DNA of 64,000 bases, from NCBI RefSeq assembly GCF_022539665.2, contig NC_081337.1, positions 7,106,679 to 7,170,678 on the forward strand, given 5' to 3'. This DNA is from Daphnia carinata. Its lineage: Eukaryota; Arthropoda; Branchiopoda; Diplostraca; Daphniidae. Below, one piece after another: positions 23,966 through 35,300 of this stretch. Below the pieces are notes generated by a model that was not told the DNA's origin, ran no database searches, and was given only the letters and a program-made list of their open reading frames with translations. The position numbers and the translations under genes were made by a program. Each line of letters starts with the position of its first letter. Within the stretch, counting starts at the first letter, position 1.

Positions 23966-24215
23966 GGTTGGGATGTGCGGTCCTGGCACAGAGGTTATCA
24001 CCCTCGCTTTGTATTCTGTCGGCCCCGGGTTCAAGTCCCGACACCTCCATTTCCCTCCTCCCACCACCCTCCCCTCCCACCCACTTCATCGTTCATCCAA
24101 GATTCAAGATTCATCTCACTTCATCACATCGGATTCGCAATATTCTTCATCACATCGGATTCTTCATCTCATCGCTTCGAACATCATCTACAAAAATTCA
24201 AGAAAGAAGAAGAAA
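23966..24215 (+). mobile_element. tRNA-derived SINE-like element, plus strand
   Basis: An A box TGGCACAGAGG (23984-23994) and a B box GGTTCAAGTCC (24028-24038) are spaced as in a tRNA. The T stem pairs 4 of 5, and the outer stem GGATGTG/CACCTCC pairs 6 of 7, though the D arm does not fold normally. The body after it contains a CATCACATCGGATTC direct repeat (near 24121 and 24149) and ends in an AAG-rich purine tract. This fits a tRNA-headed SINE. Its right boundary is a guess, and no target-site duplication was found. Confidence 0.55.
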
Positions 24216-24691
24216 AAAGAAGAGCCTACTATAAAGGGGCTAAATGGCACTACACTAAAAAGGGTGAGCACATATACACTTACACGTTTACAGACGTTTC
24301 ACATCGATCTGTAGTACCGTTCACTACACGTTGAAGATCGTAGAGAAGAGATAATCGTAGCTTGTAGGTTGTTCGTAAGCCTCCCCATGGCCACTAGGTT
24401 CATGGATGCTGGCAGCTAATATGTGACCCTCTTCGATACCTTTTTCTTTTCCTTACTGTGTCTAACACCAGTAGGGAGGTTAGTCAAGTTTATAATTTGA
24501 TGGCAGACGCAAACAGCAGACGACGAAAACAGCAGACGACAAACAAGCCACCGCCACCAGCAGTCTCTAGCAGAACATTTGCATAGGTGGAATTTGAAAA
24601 CAACGGAACATTCATGTGCCGCGAATAAACTCTTGGTTAATTATTTTTGTCGAAAAGGTCACTGTGCCTTATTTTCAAATACTTTGCAAAT

Positions 24692-27600
24692 ATGGGCGTT
24701 CATGGATTATGGAACCTGCTTGAACCCGTCGGCAAACCTGTTCCTCTAGAAGCACTCGAAAACAAAGTTCTTGCTGTTGGCAAGTTTTTAACAAATTGTT
24801 GTAATGATTAAATGTTTTGATAATGCTTAATATTGTTTGTTTTGTACCCAAGATGTGTCAATATGGCTACATCAAGCAACAAAAGGGTTTCGGGATGTGC
24901 AAGGAAATCCATTACCGAATGCACATCTGTTAGGTAATACATCTTAGGATATATTTTCATTTTCTATACATTATTTTGTAATATTTCTAGGTCTATGTCA
25001 TCGCCTTTGCAAGCTTTTATTTTTTAAAATAAAGCCAATATTTGTTTTCGATGGTGGTGTTCCAGCGTTGAAGCGACAAACTATGGTATATTCCTTGATA
25101 TAGTTTTCACATATTTCATTTATACATCCATCATACAATTTAGGCTTCCCGTCAAAGTAGGAGAGATACTGCAGTAAAGAACAATGATGAAGTAGCAGAA
25201 AAAATCCTGACGAATTTCATTAAGTCAGAAATGATAAATAAACAACTTGGGAAAACCAACAGAAAATCTGGAGCCCCATTATTAAAAAAGAAAAAACAGG
25301 AACCTGACTTATTTCAGCTGCCACCCCTCTCAAAGGAACTTGTTGAGTAGGCTTCATTATTAGTGATATGGAATAGAAGCAAAAGTGTGTTAACATTCAA
25401 TGTTTGTTGCTGTCCATATTCAGGGAAATAACGGAAGACTCAGATTTTGAGACCTATGAAGACGATGTCGCCGGCGATCTGGAATCGGTTTCGTTTCACA
25501 TGAAAGGACACAACATACACTCCGTAGATGTTACAAGTGAAGCGTTTCGCGCGTTACCAACCGAAATACAACATGAAATTCTTTTGGAACTACGAGATAC
25601 CCGCAAACAGTCTTCTTGGAATAAGCTTCATCAAATGCCTCAAGTAAACTATTTTACTCAAAACAATTTAAGCGTTTTTAAGAAATCGAATTTTACCCGA
25701 GTCTCGATTGTGAGGGTATCCGAATTTCGGTTCTTGTATTACTAATCATGCAGTTTCGTTTATTTATAACTCACAGGAAGCCGATGATTTTTCAGGATTT
25801 CAAATGGAAAGGCTGTTGAAACGACGAAATCTGCAACAACGTCTAGACGAGGTGGTAAAAGAAATTGGCCAAAAAACCCATGAACAGTTTGCCCTACCCA
25901 AAGGAGACGTGTCCGAGTCGTACAAAATAGCTTCAGAAAGTGCCACTCACTACATCCTGATCAAAAAAGCGCTAGAACATGATAAAAAACCGAAAGAAAT
26001 TTTATTGGGAGAAACCGGGAATTCCAAGGTATCTGAGCAATCCATTCCTAGTTGTGACCGTGTTGCCATTGAAGATGTTATGGAATTTGATCAATACGAG
26101 TTCAGCCAACAAGAACTATTCGCCATAATGGGAAGTGAAAAGCAAGAACAGGCAGTTACCCATTCCAGTTCGTCTGATGGAGATTCAGATTTTGAGGAAG
26201 TTCCGCCTGTTATACATTCCCCGATAAATAGGCTCATACTAGATATCCCAATCAATCCTACATTGACCTACGACGAAGAGGATGATATGTTTGCTGATGT
26301 GTTTTCTCATGCGATATCAGACAAGACAGAAAATTCAACAAAAAGTCCAAAAGTCGAAGAAAGCATATTGGCGAATGAAACCGATATTTTGCCTGTGAAA
26401 GAAAAATCAAGAGTACAAACGCATGAGCCTCTATGTGCCTCCCAATCAATGGGAAGCAAACCTGTATTCGAATTACATGAAGTCGGAAAAGAGTGTGACC
26501 ATTTAGAACAACGTTCGACGTACATTCTACCCGAGGAAAACAATGAAAAGAAAAATGTCGAGGTATTCTTGGAAGGAAGATCGTCATTTTCTGAAAGATG
26601 CGACATTAGCTTACCCGAAAATTCTGACACTGGCATTGCTATTATGGGAGCGCAAGATGCTAACGCCACATTTGTTGGTGAAGATATAACGTCAGCCACC
26701 GCAGTGGGTGCTTTCACAGAAAATACCACGTTTGTGGACGAAGATATTACATCAGCTTCCACAGTTGATACTTCCGCAGAAGGACCTTTCCCGCACGATA
26801 GTTTAATAAATTCTGTGTTGGTTAGTACCAGCATTGAAACATGTAAAATTAATGAGAGGAACAAAAAAACTGGTACTGGAAAACTAGTCGACGAAATAAT
26901 TGAAGCCCACATGATCAATGTCACGGACAGAAACTCACAGATGAGTGGCGATACTTTACCTAATACTTCGAATGTTGGTGAGCGACTTATTATTTCCAAC
27001 AAAAGAAAGGAAGAACTAGAAAAAATGGATAACCTTATTCAAGAAGAGCAGTCAATTCTGATTCAGCAACATGGAAAGCAGGAACGTCTTGCTGCGTCTA
27101 TTACTGACCAAATGTATTGCGAGTCTCAGGCAAGGTTTAATTAATATATTTTAAAATTTAGTTACTATAAGTTAATAGTAAAAAATCTAAAATATGAATA
27201 TGTGGGTTACAGGAATTGTTAAGACTATTTGGAATTCCTTTTCTTGTGGCACCAATGGAAGCTGAAGCGCAATGTGCCTTCTTAGATGAAGCTGGTTTAA
27301 CCCAAGGCACCATAACGGATGACAGCGATATTTGGCTTTTTGGAGGACGCAGAGTGTACAAAAACTTCTTCAATAAAGGAAAATATGTAGAATTCTTTGA
27401 AGCAGAAGATATTCATAAGGTTTTTAGTAAGTCTATTTCATTTTGTTATTTATTTATTTTGTACCTCCTTCCATTCCAAATGCAACACTTCATGATCTTT
27501 TCTTTACTTATAACATTATTTGTTCAGAACTAGGGCGCGAAAAGCTTGTTCATTTGGCTCTTTTAACCGGCAGCGATTATACAGAAGGTATTGGTATGCG

Positions 27601-30047
27601 CAAGAATCAAACGGCTTGCACGTATTCAGCTTTACTTCTATGTTAAAGGTATTCAAGGCGTCGGTCCAGTTTGTGCGCTGGAGATTTTAGCAGAGTTCCC
27701 TAGTCAGGGTTTGGAAGCATTGGAGCAGTTTCGTGATTGGTATATATATGCTTTCTCGTTTTCTTTTTTGCTTCCTTTTTTTTTATATTCGAACTGTTCA
27801 AGATCCAAGTGTGACATATCGTTTTTTTAATTTGCAGGATAAATGGTATCCAGGCGAAGAAAAATGCACCTCCAGAAAACAAGATTCGACAAAAAATAAG
27901 GAATCTTCAAGTTAAACCAGGTAAGCTCCATCATATAATATATATAAATTCATGAGACGAAGAATCTTTCGTCCCAGCCTAGTACTTGCTTCTACTTTAT
28001 CGGTTTCGGTAGCGCAGTACCTGAACCGGTTTTAAGCAGTGGTTTGTGCGTAATTTTGCCACAGATGGCATTTCATCAGGTTCTATCGTTTTTGCCTCAA
28101 ATTCTTCGGCATTAATCCGTCGAGTTTGTGCGTAATTTTGCCAACAGATGGCATTTCGTCAGGTTCTATCGTTTTTGCCTCAAATTCTTCGGCATTAATC
28201 CGTCGGGTTTGTGCGTAATTTTGCCAACAGATGGCATTTGGTAGGTTCTATCGTTGTTTTCGTTTTCGTCTGAAATTGTTTGGCATTAATCCGTTGCCAG
28301 TCCTTGGCCATTGTAGTTAATATTAACTTTAAGTTACATCCGAAATGGTTGTAAGTATCAGGATCGAACATTTTCTTGTCTCGATGTCTGTATATTAGAT
28401 AGGAATTATTATTCGTTTTCAGAAAATAGGATTGAAAATTAGAGCCACTCTTGAGAATCTTACAAACTTGCGATCTGATGGTGAAGATTTTCGTTGGTAC
28501 CTCAAGGTATATATCTTGATATGTGCCACTTTGATTCTAATATATAAAACAGCTTCATCATCCAAAGCCTTTTGATGTGTTTTTAATTAGGTAAAATGTG
28601 GAAGTTGCAATGAGGTGTCAGACAAATGGATTTATATCACTCAAACGGAAGCAAATGAAGTGAAGGGAGGTAGAGGGACAGCAAACATTGTTGTCAAGTG
28701 TAAGCTTTGTTCCCGAGAAAATAATATGGGTACTAATATCACATTGTTATGGTGTTTACTAATGTGCTTACATTGTTACTTTTGTCATACTATTATTTTC
28801 TCCAGATATAATTCCTGAAAGTATACTGTCTTATGATGATGAAGATCAGGGTAAATTTAAAACCATCGTTAAATTTGATTGTCGTGGTATGGAACCTGCA
28901 GATTTTTCGCCTAGAGTACGTTACATAGTTAATTGAATTTAGTAAAAGCTGCGTCAACATCAGGTTCTTTTTTTTTTTTCAGAATGGTTGGGTAGCGGAG
29001 GGACTAGAAAGCGGCATGAAATTCAGCGATATCGACTTGTCGGACAAAGAGTGGGTCGAATACGATGAAAAGGCGAAAAATGAAGTCGGCATTTATGATA
29101 TCGAATATGAGTTTTCTCGCGAAAAATAATATTGTGCGAATGTCGAATGAAATAAATATGCTGCGGCATCCAGTTTTTCTAGATGCAAGCCATTATTGAG
29201 TCGTTTACAAGCGCATCGGCGGTGACTAGGTATTAACCACAACATTTCTTTGTGCATTTACCTCTTAGGCTTTCCCAACCGAGCAGTTGTTGATGCATAC
29301 AAAAATCCAGAAGTAAACGAATCGCTTGGTAGGTTTTCGTGGAATGAACCGGATATGGATGCTTTACGAGATTTCCTAAACGAAAAAATTGGCTGGAATC
29401 GAGATAAATTTAACTCAGTGGTGATTCCAGTTCTGGAAAGATTCAAAGACAAACAAGTACAGAATACGTTTTACATTGATAATCATTGAAAAGTTTTCTT
29501 TAATCTACGTGTTTCTCACTTTACAGTGTCAGACTAGAATAGATTCATACTTCTCTGTTAAATTTCCACCGAAAGCGGCCACCATCGTAAGCAAAAGAGT
29601 GATGAATGCGCTGCGTAAAGCGGATTTTGGTGGGGTGCAAGAAATAGTAGATAACAATACCGATACAAAAAAACTTCCTAAATCTCAAGAAAAACGAGGT
29701 ATTTACACATTTCAAGTTCTATAGTTACCGCACCAGACTCTTGGGTATTTATTTTTGTTTTGGTTTTTCAAATAGGTAAAACACAGGAAAATCGGCATGC
29801 TGTGAGAAACCATAAGCGCTTGGCAGCTACGACGTCGTGCAGTGAGCCAACCGCGTCTGCATCGGGTAACAGCCGTCGAACAGCCGAAGTTATATGGCAA
29901 AAAGAAACTGATAAGCAAAAATTGGTAGCCAATAAATTGAAAGCAATCGAGTTGTTTAAGAAATCAAAAGGCCGTAGTAAACGCCCTACTCTTCGACCGA
30001 CGTCTTCTCCTGCATACTTGTCAGATTCAAATTCAAATTCTTCGTAA
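24692..30047 (+). CDS. ERCC5: XPG/ERCC5 (Rad2 family) structure-specific DNA endonuclease
   Basis: Thirteen exons join in frame: 24692-24779, 24853-24933, 24991-25085, 25144-25346, 25424-25643, 25777-27129, 27213-27426, 27528-27587, 27649-27739, 27838-27920, 29269-29456, 29527-29698 and 29776-30047. They give 1039 residues; the human protein has 1186. The N region starts [16 protein letters not shown], with metal ligands Asp30 and Asp77 (VFDGG) at exactly the human positions. A long acidic spacer fills residues about 230-680. The I region has APMEAEAQC (Glu696, Glu698), [12 protein letters not shown] and [16 protein letters not shown] near the end is a PCNA-binding PIP box, followed by a basic tail. 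It makes the 3' incision in nucleotide excision repair. Exons 1 and 6 end at GC donors (GCAAGT, GCAAGG); only these keep the frame and the conserved joins. Confidence 0.95.
27921..28344 (+). other. XPG intron 10, part upstream of nested CZIB
   Basis: This stretch must carry the CZIB promoter. It is dominated by a three-copy tandem repeat (28042-28296). A short inverted repeat (ACCGGTT/AACCGGT-like) lies near 28000-28035. Confidence 0.5.
28042..28296 (+). repeat. 83-bp tandem repeat, three copies
   Basis: Units start at 28042, 28124 and 28207, each with GTTTGTGCGTAATTTTGCC. All contain CAGATGGCATTT and end in GGCATTAATCCGT. Copies 1 and 2 are almost identical and copy 3 is more diverged. The array ends about 50 bp before the CZIB start codon. 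Confidence 0.85.
28345..29129 (+). CDS. CZIB: CXXC-motif zinc-binding protein (UPF0587 / C1orf123 family)
   Basis: Five exons join in frame: 28345-28350 (only ATG GTT), 28423-28506, 28591-28729, 28806-28915 and 28983-29129. They give 161 residues, against 160 in human CZIB. Recognisable stretches are [50 protein letters not shown] and [16 protein letters not shown]. The two CXXC pairs, CGSC and CKLC, are the zinc ligands. The molecular role is poorly known. The gene lies wholly inside XPG intron 10 on the same strand. A polyadenylation signal AATAAA at 29151-29156 comes 113 bp before XPG exon 11. The exon 1 start is supported by GTT, then AAA ATA GGA, matching the family's short start. Confidence 0.93.
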
Positions 30048-32398
30048 TTGTGATTTCAATAATATGATTTCCTTTTTCTATTTCTGTTCTGTTCACGACA
30101 TGTCCTGATTTTTCGTTTTGTTTTTGTAACGTCGGCGTTAGTATTATTGGGTGAAAAGCATTATTGTTCTCTAGCAGAAATAACGGTTACCGTGCAAGTT
30201 GGATCATGCATATTCTGAAAAGGCATAAGGTCTTGCGGTGTTCCCGATGTTATAAAAATGGGGGCCGAGTCCTACAAAATATAGCAAGGTCGATCATTAA
30301 TTATTTATTTAATTATGTAGCCGTTTTTTAAATAAATGAAAACAAGTTCCTGTTAGCGCCCCAACTTTATTTTTGTTTGTTTTTTGCGTTTTTTTTTTCG
30401 AAAACTGTGAGGCCCATTGAAAAAAAACTTCATTTCCATGATTACCATTCAATTCTGAATCTAAACCATGCTAAAACGCATGGTTTTTTTAGCCAAATTT
30501 GAAGTTTGGCCAAAAATGAAAAAGTGGGAAGCATTCTCACTTTTGTCAAAATTGACCAAAATGGACATCTCTTGGAATTCGATAAAAACTACATAGCACA
30601 ATCAAAATTAAACGCTGAGTTCCATTATGTTAGTGGTTTTCTCTCTAGACCAGCCGTTTTCAAAATAAACTGAAAAAATGGGAAAAGTCGGGCTTATTTT
30701 GTCGATCGGCCGACCAAAAATAAGCCCGACTTTTTTGTTTTTTATTTATAATTTAAAAACTACAAGGCCTATTGAAAAATAAACTAGATGTTAGTGATTG
30801 GCATTCAATTCTGCATCGAATTCATGTGTTTTAACCCAAAATTGAAATTTGGACAAAAATGAAAAAGTGGGAAGGCTATAGCCTTCCCACTTTTGTCAAA
30901 ATCGGTCAAAATGGAAGTGTCGTAGAATTCGATAAAAACCCCATGGCATAGTCAAAATTAAACGCTGAGTTCATTTATGTTAGTGGTTTTCTCTCTAGAC
31001 CAGCCGTTTTCAAAATATACTGAAAAAATGGCAAAAGTCGGGCTTATTTTGTCGATCGGCCGACCAAAAATAAGCCCGACTTTTTTGTTTTTTATTTATA
31101 ATTTAAAAACTACAAAGCCTATTGAAAAATAAAATAGATGTTAGTGATTGGCATTCAATTCTGCATCGAATTCATGTGTTTTAATCCAAAATTGAAATTT
31201 GGCCAAAAATGAAAAAGTGGGAAGGCTATAGCCTTCCCACTTTTGTCAAAATCGGCCAAAATGGAAATGTCGTAGAATTCGATAAAAACCACAAGGCATA
31301 GTCAAAATTAAACGCTGAGTTCATTTATGTTAGTGGTTTTATCGATAAACTAGCCGTTTTCAAAATAACCCAAAAAAAATGCGAACAGTGCTGGCACGAT
31401 TTTTCATTAGAAAGCCACTGCGTACTGGCGCATTAGTTTTTGCAGTGCATTTCAAAACCGGTTAATCTAGTGAAAAAAAAATAAAATTTTCCCGGAATCA
31501 GCATTCAATTTTGAGTATATTCTGTGATTTCCAACCGATTCCAACGAGTGTCAGTTTTTATAGAAAAAATTTTAAGCCCGAGTAATAAATAAACCTGACT
31601 TTTCTTATTTTTTTCGTTTTTTACGTTTAATTAAAAAACCATAAAGCCAATTGAAAAACAAGCTTGAATTCCATGATAACCATTCAATTTTGAATCTAAA
31701 TCATGCATTTTTAAGCCAAATTTGAAATTTGGCCAAAAATGAAAAAGTGCCTTCCCAGTTTTGCTAAAATCGACCATTAACGAAATCTCTTGAAATTGAA
31801 CAAAAATCACACGGCATAATCAGAATTTATCGCTAATTCTGATTAAGTGATTGGTTTTCTTGTCAAACCAGCCGTTGTCCATATGATAGAAAAAAAGTGC
31901 TGTAAAAGCCCCAAATTTTTTTTTGTTTTTTACGTTTAGTTCAAAATCTATAAGGCCAATAAATTTCCTCATAACCAAAATAAGCAACACGTTCGCCAAA
32001 AATGTTGCTGGAAAACAGAAAAATATTTAAAATGCTTTAAGTTCTTATTTAACTATTCTCAAATTATATCTACTGCGTGGAAATTTTCCGGACACTTTTC
32101 TTGACAGACACTGTTCTGAGTAATTTAGGTTTGGGGTTCCAACCCCAAAATAAATTTTAAAAAATATTGCAGCAGTTGAAGTTGACGGAATGAATAATTT
32201 GTTTAAAAATGTTATCAATATATATTCATCTTCAAACGGAACTATGTTCAAATGGAAACAACCCGATCACGGCTAATCGGCTCTAACGCTTTTAGTAACG
32301 ACGATGATACACATGTCCAAAGTCTTGAAATTTTTAACTGCAATTTATTAATCTTTTTGGATCAAGAATAAAAAAAGATGTCTTGCAATGCAACATGT
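30048..32398. other. Tail-to-tail region between XPG and TPP2
   Basis: No gene is seen in these 2.35 kb. AATAAA at 30331-30336 may end XPG transcripts, and a minus-strand AATAAA at 32344-32349 lies 50 nt past the TPP2 stop. Most of the rest is the 350-bp repeat block. Confidence 0.6.
30400..32010. repeat. Degenerate ~350-bp tandem repeats with internal palindromes
   Basis: At least four related units are visible. They are anchored on AAACTACAAGGCCTATTG-like sequence near 30400, 30755, 31105, 31634 and (partial) 31940. The units at 30735-31084 and 31085 onward are nearly identical with a period of 350. Each good unit carries two inverted repeats: AAAAGTCGGGCTTATTTT and its complement (30683-30700/30717-30734; 31033-31050/31067-31084), and a 32-bp perfect palindrome (30863-30894; 31213-31244). 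No ORF or transposase is present. It could be a satellite-like array or amplified MITEs. Confidence 0.85.
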
Positions 32399-35300
32399 TC
32401 AAAATGGGCGGAAAGCTGTGGGGTATTTAAGCGGAATTGCTCTACCAAAGCACTCTTCACAATGCGACCACTTAAGAGCAGCAAATAATTCAATCATTTT
32501 CTCATCAACTTCACGAGTTGGTTTTTCTTCTAGTTGCTTGTAAACCCAACGTAAGGCTTTTCCGTAATGTTTTTGCACTAGCGCAGCGTGAATTGAGAAT
32601 TTGATAACCTAGAGTCATAATTTGAGACGCCCGTATTTATGAAATGCAGTTAATTTTAAGCGAAATTTTGGTATTTACTACCTTTAGATCTGATGGGTCA
32701 ACAAACTTGGCAACGTCATTAAAGATATTTTTTATATCTTCAAGAATAGTTGACGACTTTTCCACGTTTTCTTCAATTTGGTACATTTCACACAAGGCAA
32801 GACCTTTCTTACATAAAGCCTCCAACAAGTAAGTTTTATTTTTATCCATGCGGCTGCAGAAAAGAAAAATTAGTGTGAATAGCTCTGAAAAATTACTTAC
32901 CTTAACTTAACTAACCTAATTACTTTACTACCTAACCTAACCTAACTACTTACCTTAACTACTTAACTTTATACCTTTTGATTTTAGTTGCGTCTTTTCT
33001 ACTATCTGATTTCAAGCCATAGAATTCGAGTAGCTCTGACATATTGATCTTCTTTAGAGCAAGATCCGCAGTTTCCACGATAGCCTTCAGGTTTCGTTCC
33101 TTCTCGGACTCCAGGGCTTGCAAGCGCGCTATGTAAATAGGAATATGTTCCGGGAAATCAGCTTTCAATTCTTCATACATTTCTGCACTGGTGGCTCCTG
33201 AATCGGCTGTGAAAAAAGAAAACATTAGTATGTTCATTTAGCTGAGTCAAACAGTGCTTAACTACCAAGTTTAGTAAGCCACGTAATTTTGAGATCTCGG
33301 AGGGATTCAATCATTTCCTCTTTTGCATTTTTCCGTTTTTCACCATCCTTTTCGGTTTTATTTCCATTCGTTGTCTTAGGAGGCTCAACAAGTGTATAAT
33401 CGAAAGGATACGTCCCCTAAAAATTTGCCAAGAAAGAGTGTGAATGAAGTGAAAATCTATTTTGGCTGTAAAGTTTTTCAATTAAGACAGAAACGCAAGT
33501 TGGCAACTGGAATAGAGAATTGATGTATGGGGAGAAAAAAATATATAAATACAATTAAGAAATTACCACTTTTTTCCCTTGTTCATCTTTGCAGTACGAA
33601 ATAGTCCCTGAAAAGTACTGGCCAACGCCAACTGTTTTGGTACACCTTTGAAATGGGAAAATACACGTAACTCAATATTTAGCTTTTTTCCTCCAGAATA
33701 ACTCACTTGTCCGAGCTCAATGGTGAGATGTAAATAGGGACTGTGGTCCCTTTATGGATGGTAGCAGATGTCAGCTTCTTTCCTTGAATCAATGCTTGGT
33801 TATGCGTGCCATATATGTCCAATGTTATTGGCGATGCTAATTTCTGACCAATCAATACAGGCATATCCTGAAAAGCACCAAATTAATTTGAAATTGTCTG
33901 CAAAGCGATTCATTGATACATACTTGAAGTTTCTCAAGAAACTCCTTCTTTTCGTGACGGACATGAAGTCTTAGTGTGTAGTCGCCTTTTTCCAGTTTGG
34001 CAGTGTACTTAAGTAAACAGATTAAAAAAAAGTTCGATTAAGATGTAAGTAAAAAAAAAAAAAAAGAAGCTTTTGACTAAGTATTATAAGCAAACACACG
34101 TTGCCAGGATAAGCGTCGCCTGCGCTTATGTACTGCTTGTTTGAATCAAATATCATCCAGAGTTGGGATTCAAATTCGGATTCGTATAGTGTGTCACTCA
34201 GCAGAGAGCTAAAGGATACAAGGATGACATAATTGAACTAATAATTCAGCACGATAACTATACCAGTTAGGAACGACTTCGGTTGCTTTTGCAATATTAA
34301 AACCGTAGGTCAATTGTAATTCATAGATTTGCCTTCCAGGGAAAATGATATCGCGACAGCCAAGAGGTACAATTTTGAACTCTGTTGGTCTGTTGAAAAA
34401 AGAAAAATGTGAATCTCCATCCATTCAAAACAAAAGAAAAGGGCTAGTATGTGGACATTTACCTAAACGGTTGTACTTGGTGCTTCAGAGTAACAACAGG
34501 AGCGATTTCTTCAGTAGCTAAACTAGCTTTAAGATCTAATCTCAAAATTCCTTGTCCAGCGTGCATCGATACAGCACAACCTTTGTCACTGGTGACCCCA
34601 CGGAAAGCGACTGAATAGGAGATCTGAACTGTCCCCAGACTAGCCCACCATTTTGTCATACACAGTTCCATGACTCGTCCTCCCTGAGGGATCACAAATT
34701 ATTAAAATTCTTTTTATTGTAAATAATACTTGACACATTCTTACTTTTACGGCAAACGCTAAGGGAGTGTTGGGATGTTCGTGCAAATCTATCAACTTAT
34801 AAAATTCCATTCCAGCTTTGCAATTCAGCTCGGGCATGAGTTGAACAGCGTGCACTATAAACCTTGCATTGTTTGCTTCTGCCTCTAAGTTCTCAAGATT
34901 AATGGTGAGAACTGTTACAAAGATAAATGATTTCACTAGTTTTTCGTCACACATTTAATAGCATTTTTGCCTTACCCGCCCAAGAGGCACCTTCTGGAAC
35001 GTTGACGAAACGGCGTTGAATATCGCCAGGCGTAAAATGTTGTTTGAGGTATGAAACTTCATTGCGAACAGTTTCTGGTTTGACTATTGTGACGGGCACT
35101 TCAAATACAGCGCCTTTTTCAGGACAAACTGAGTCGTACGCCTTGATACTAAAGCCAAAATAGTAATTCAACTATTAAGATTTGCAGCGTTCGAAGAAGA
35201 ATCTTACCTAGTGTAATGAACTCCGGGTGCTAATCCTGTGGGATCTACTTTGACAGAGAAACCCCGTACCATGTACATCAGATCGAAGTGTTTGGGTATT

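Larger units (their letters stand above)
23184..24691. other. Head-to-head intergenic region between UBE3C and XPG
   Basis: This must hold both promoters. It also holds two tRNA-like SINE heads, listed separately. The ORFs at 23918-24334 are translations of the SINE-like sequence, not genes. Confidence 0.6.

Noticed and set aside
23918-24334. Three overlapping ORFs of 88-138 codons
   Set aside because: They translate the tRNA-derived SINE-like sequence and its repeats, with nothing protein-like.
26307-27002. 231-codon minus-strand ORF
   Set aside because: It is antisense to XPG exon 6, which is well supported by flanking conserved domains.
28042-28296. CRISPR-like array
   Set aside because: The units are directly adjacent 83-bp repeats without variable spacers, in a eukaryotic intron.
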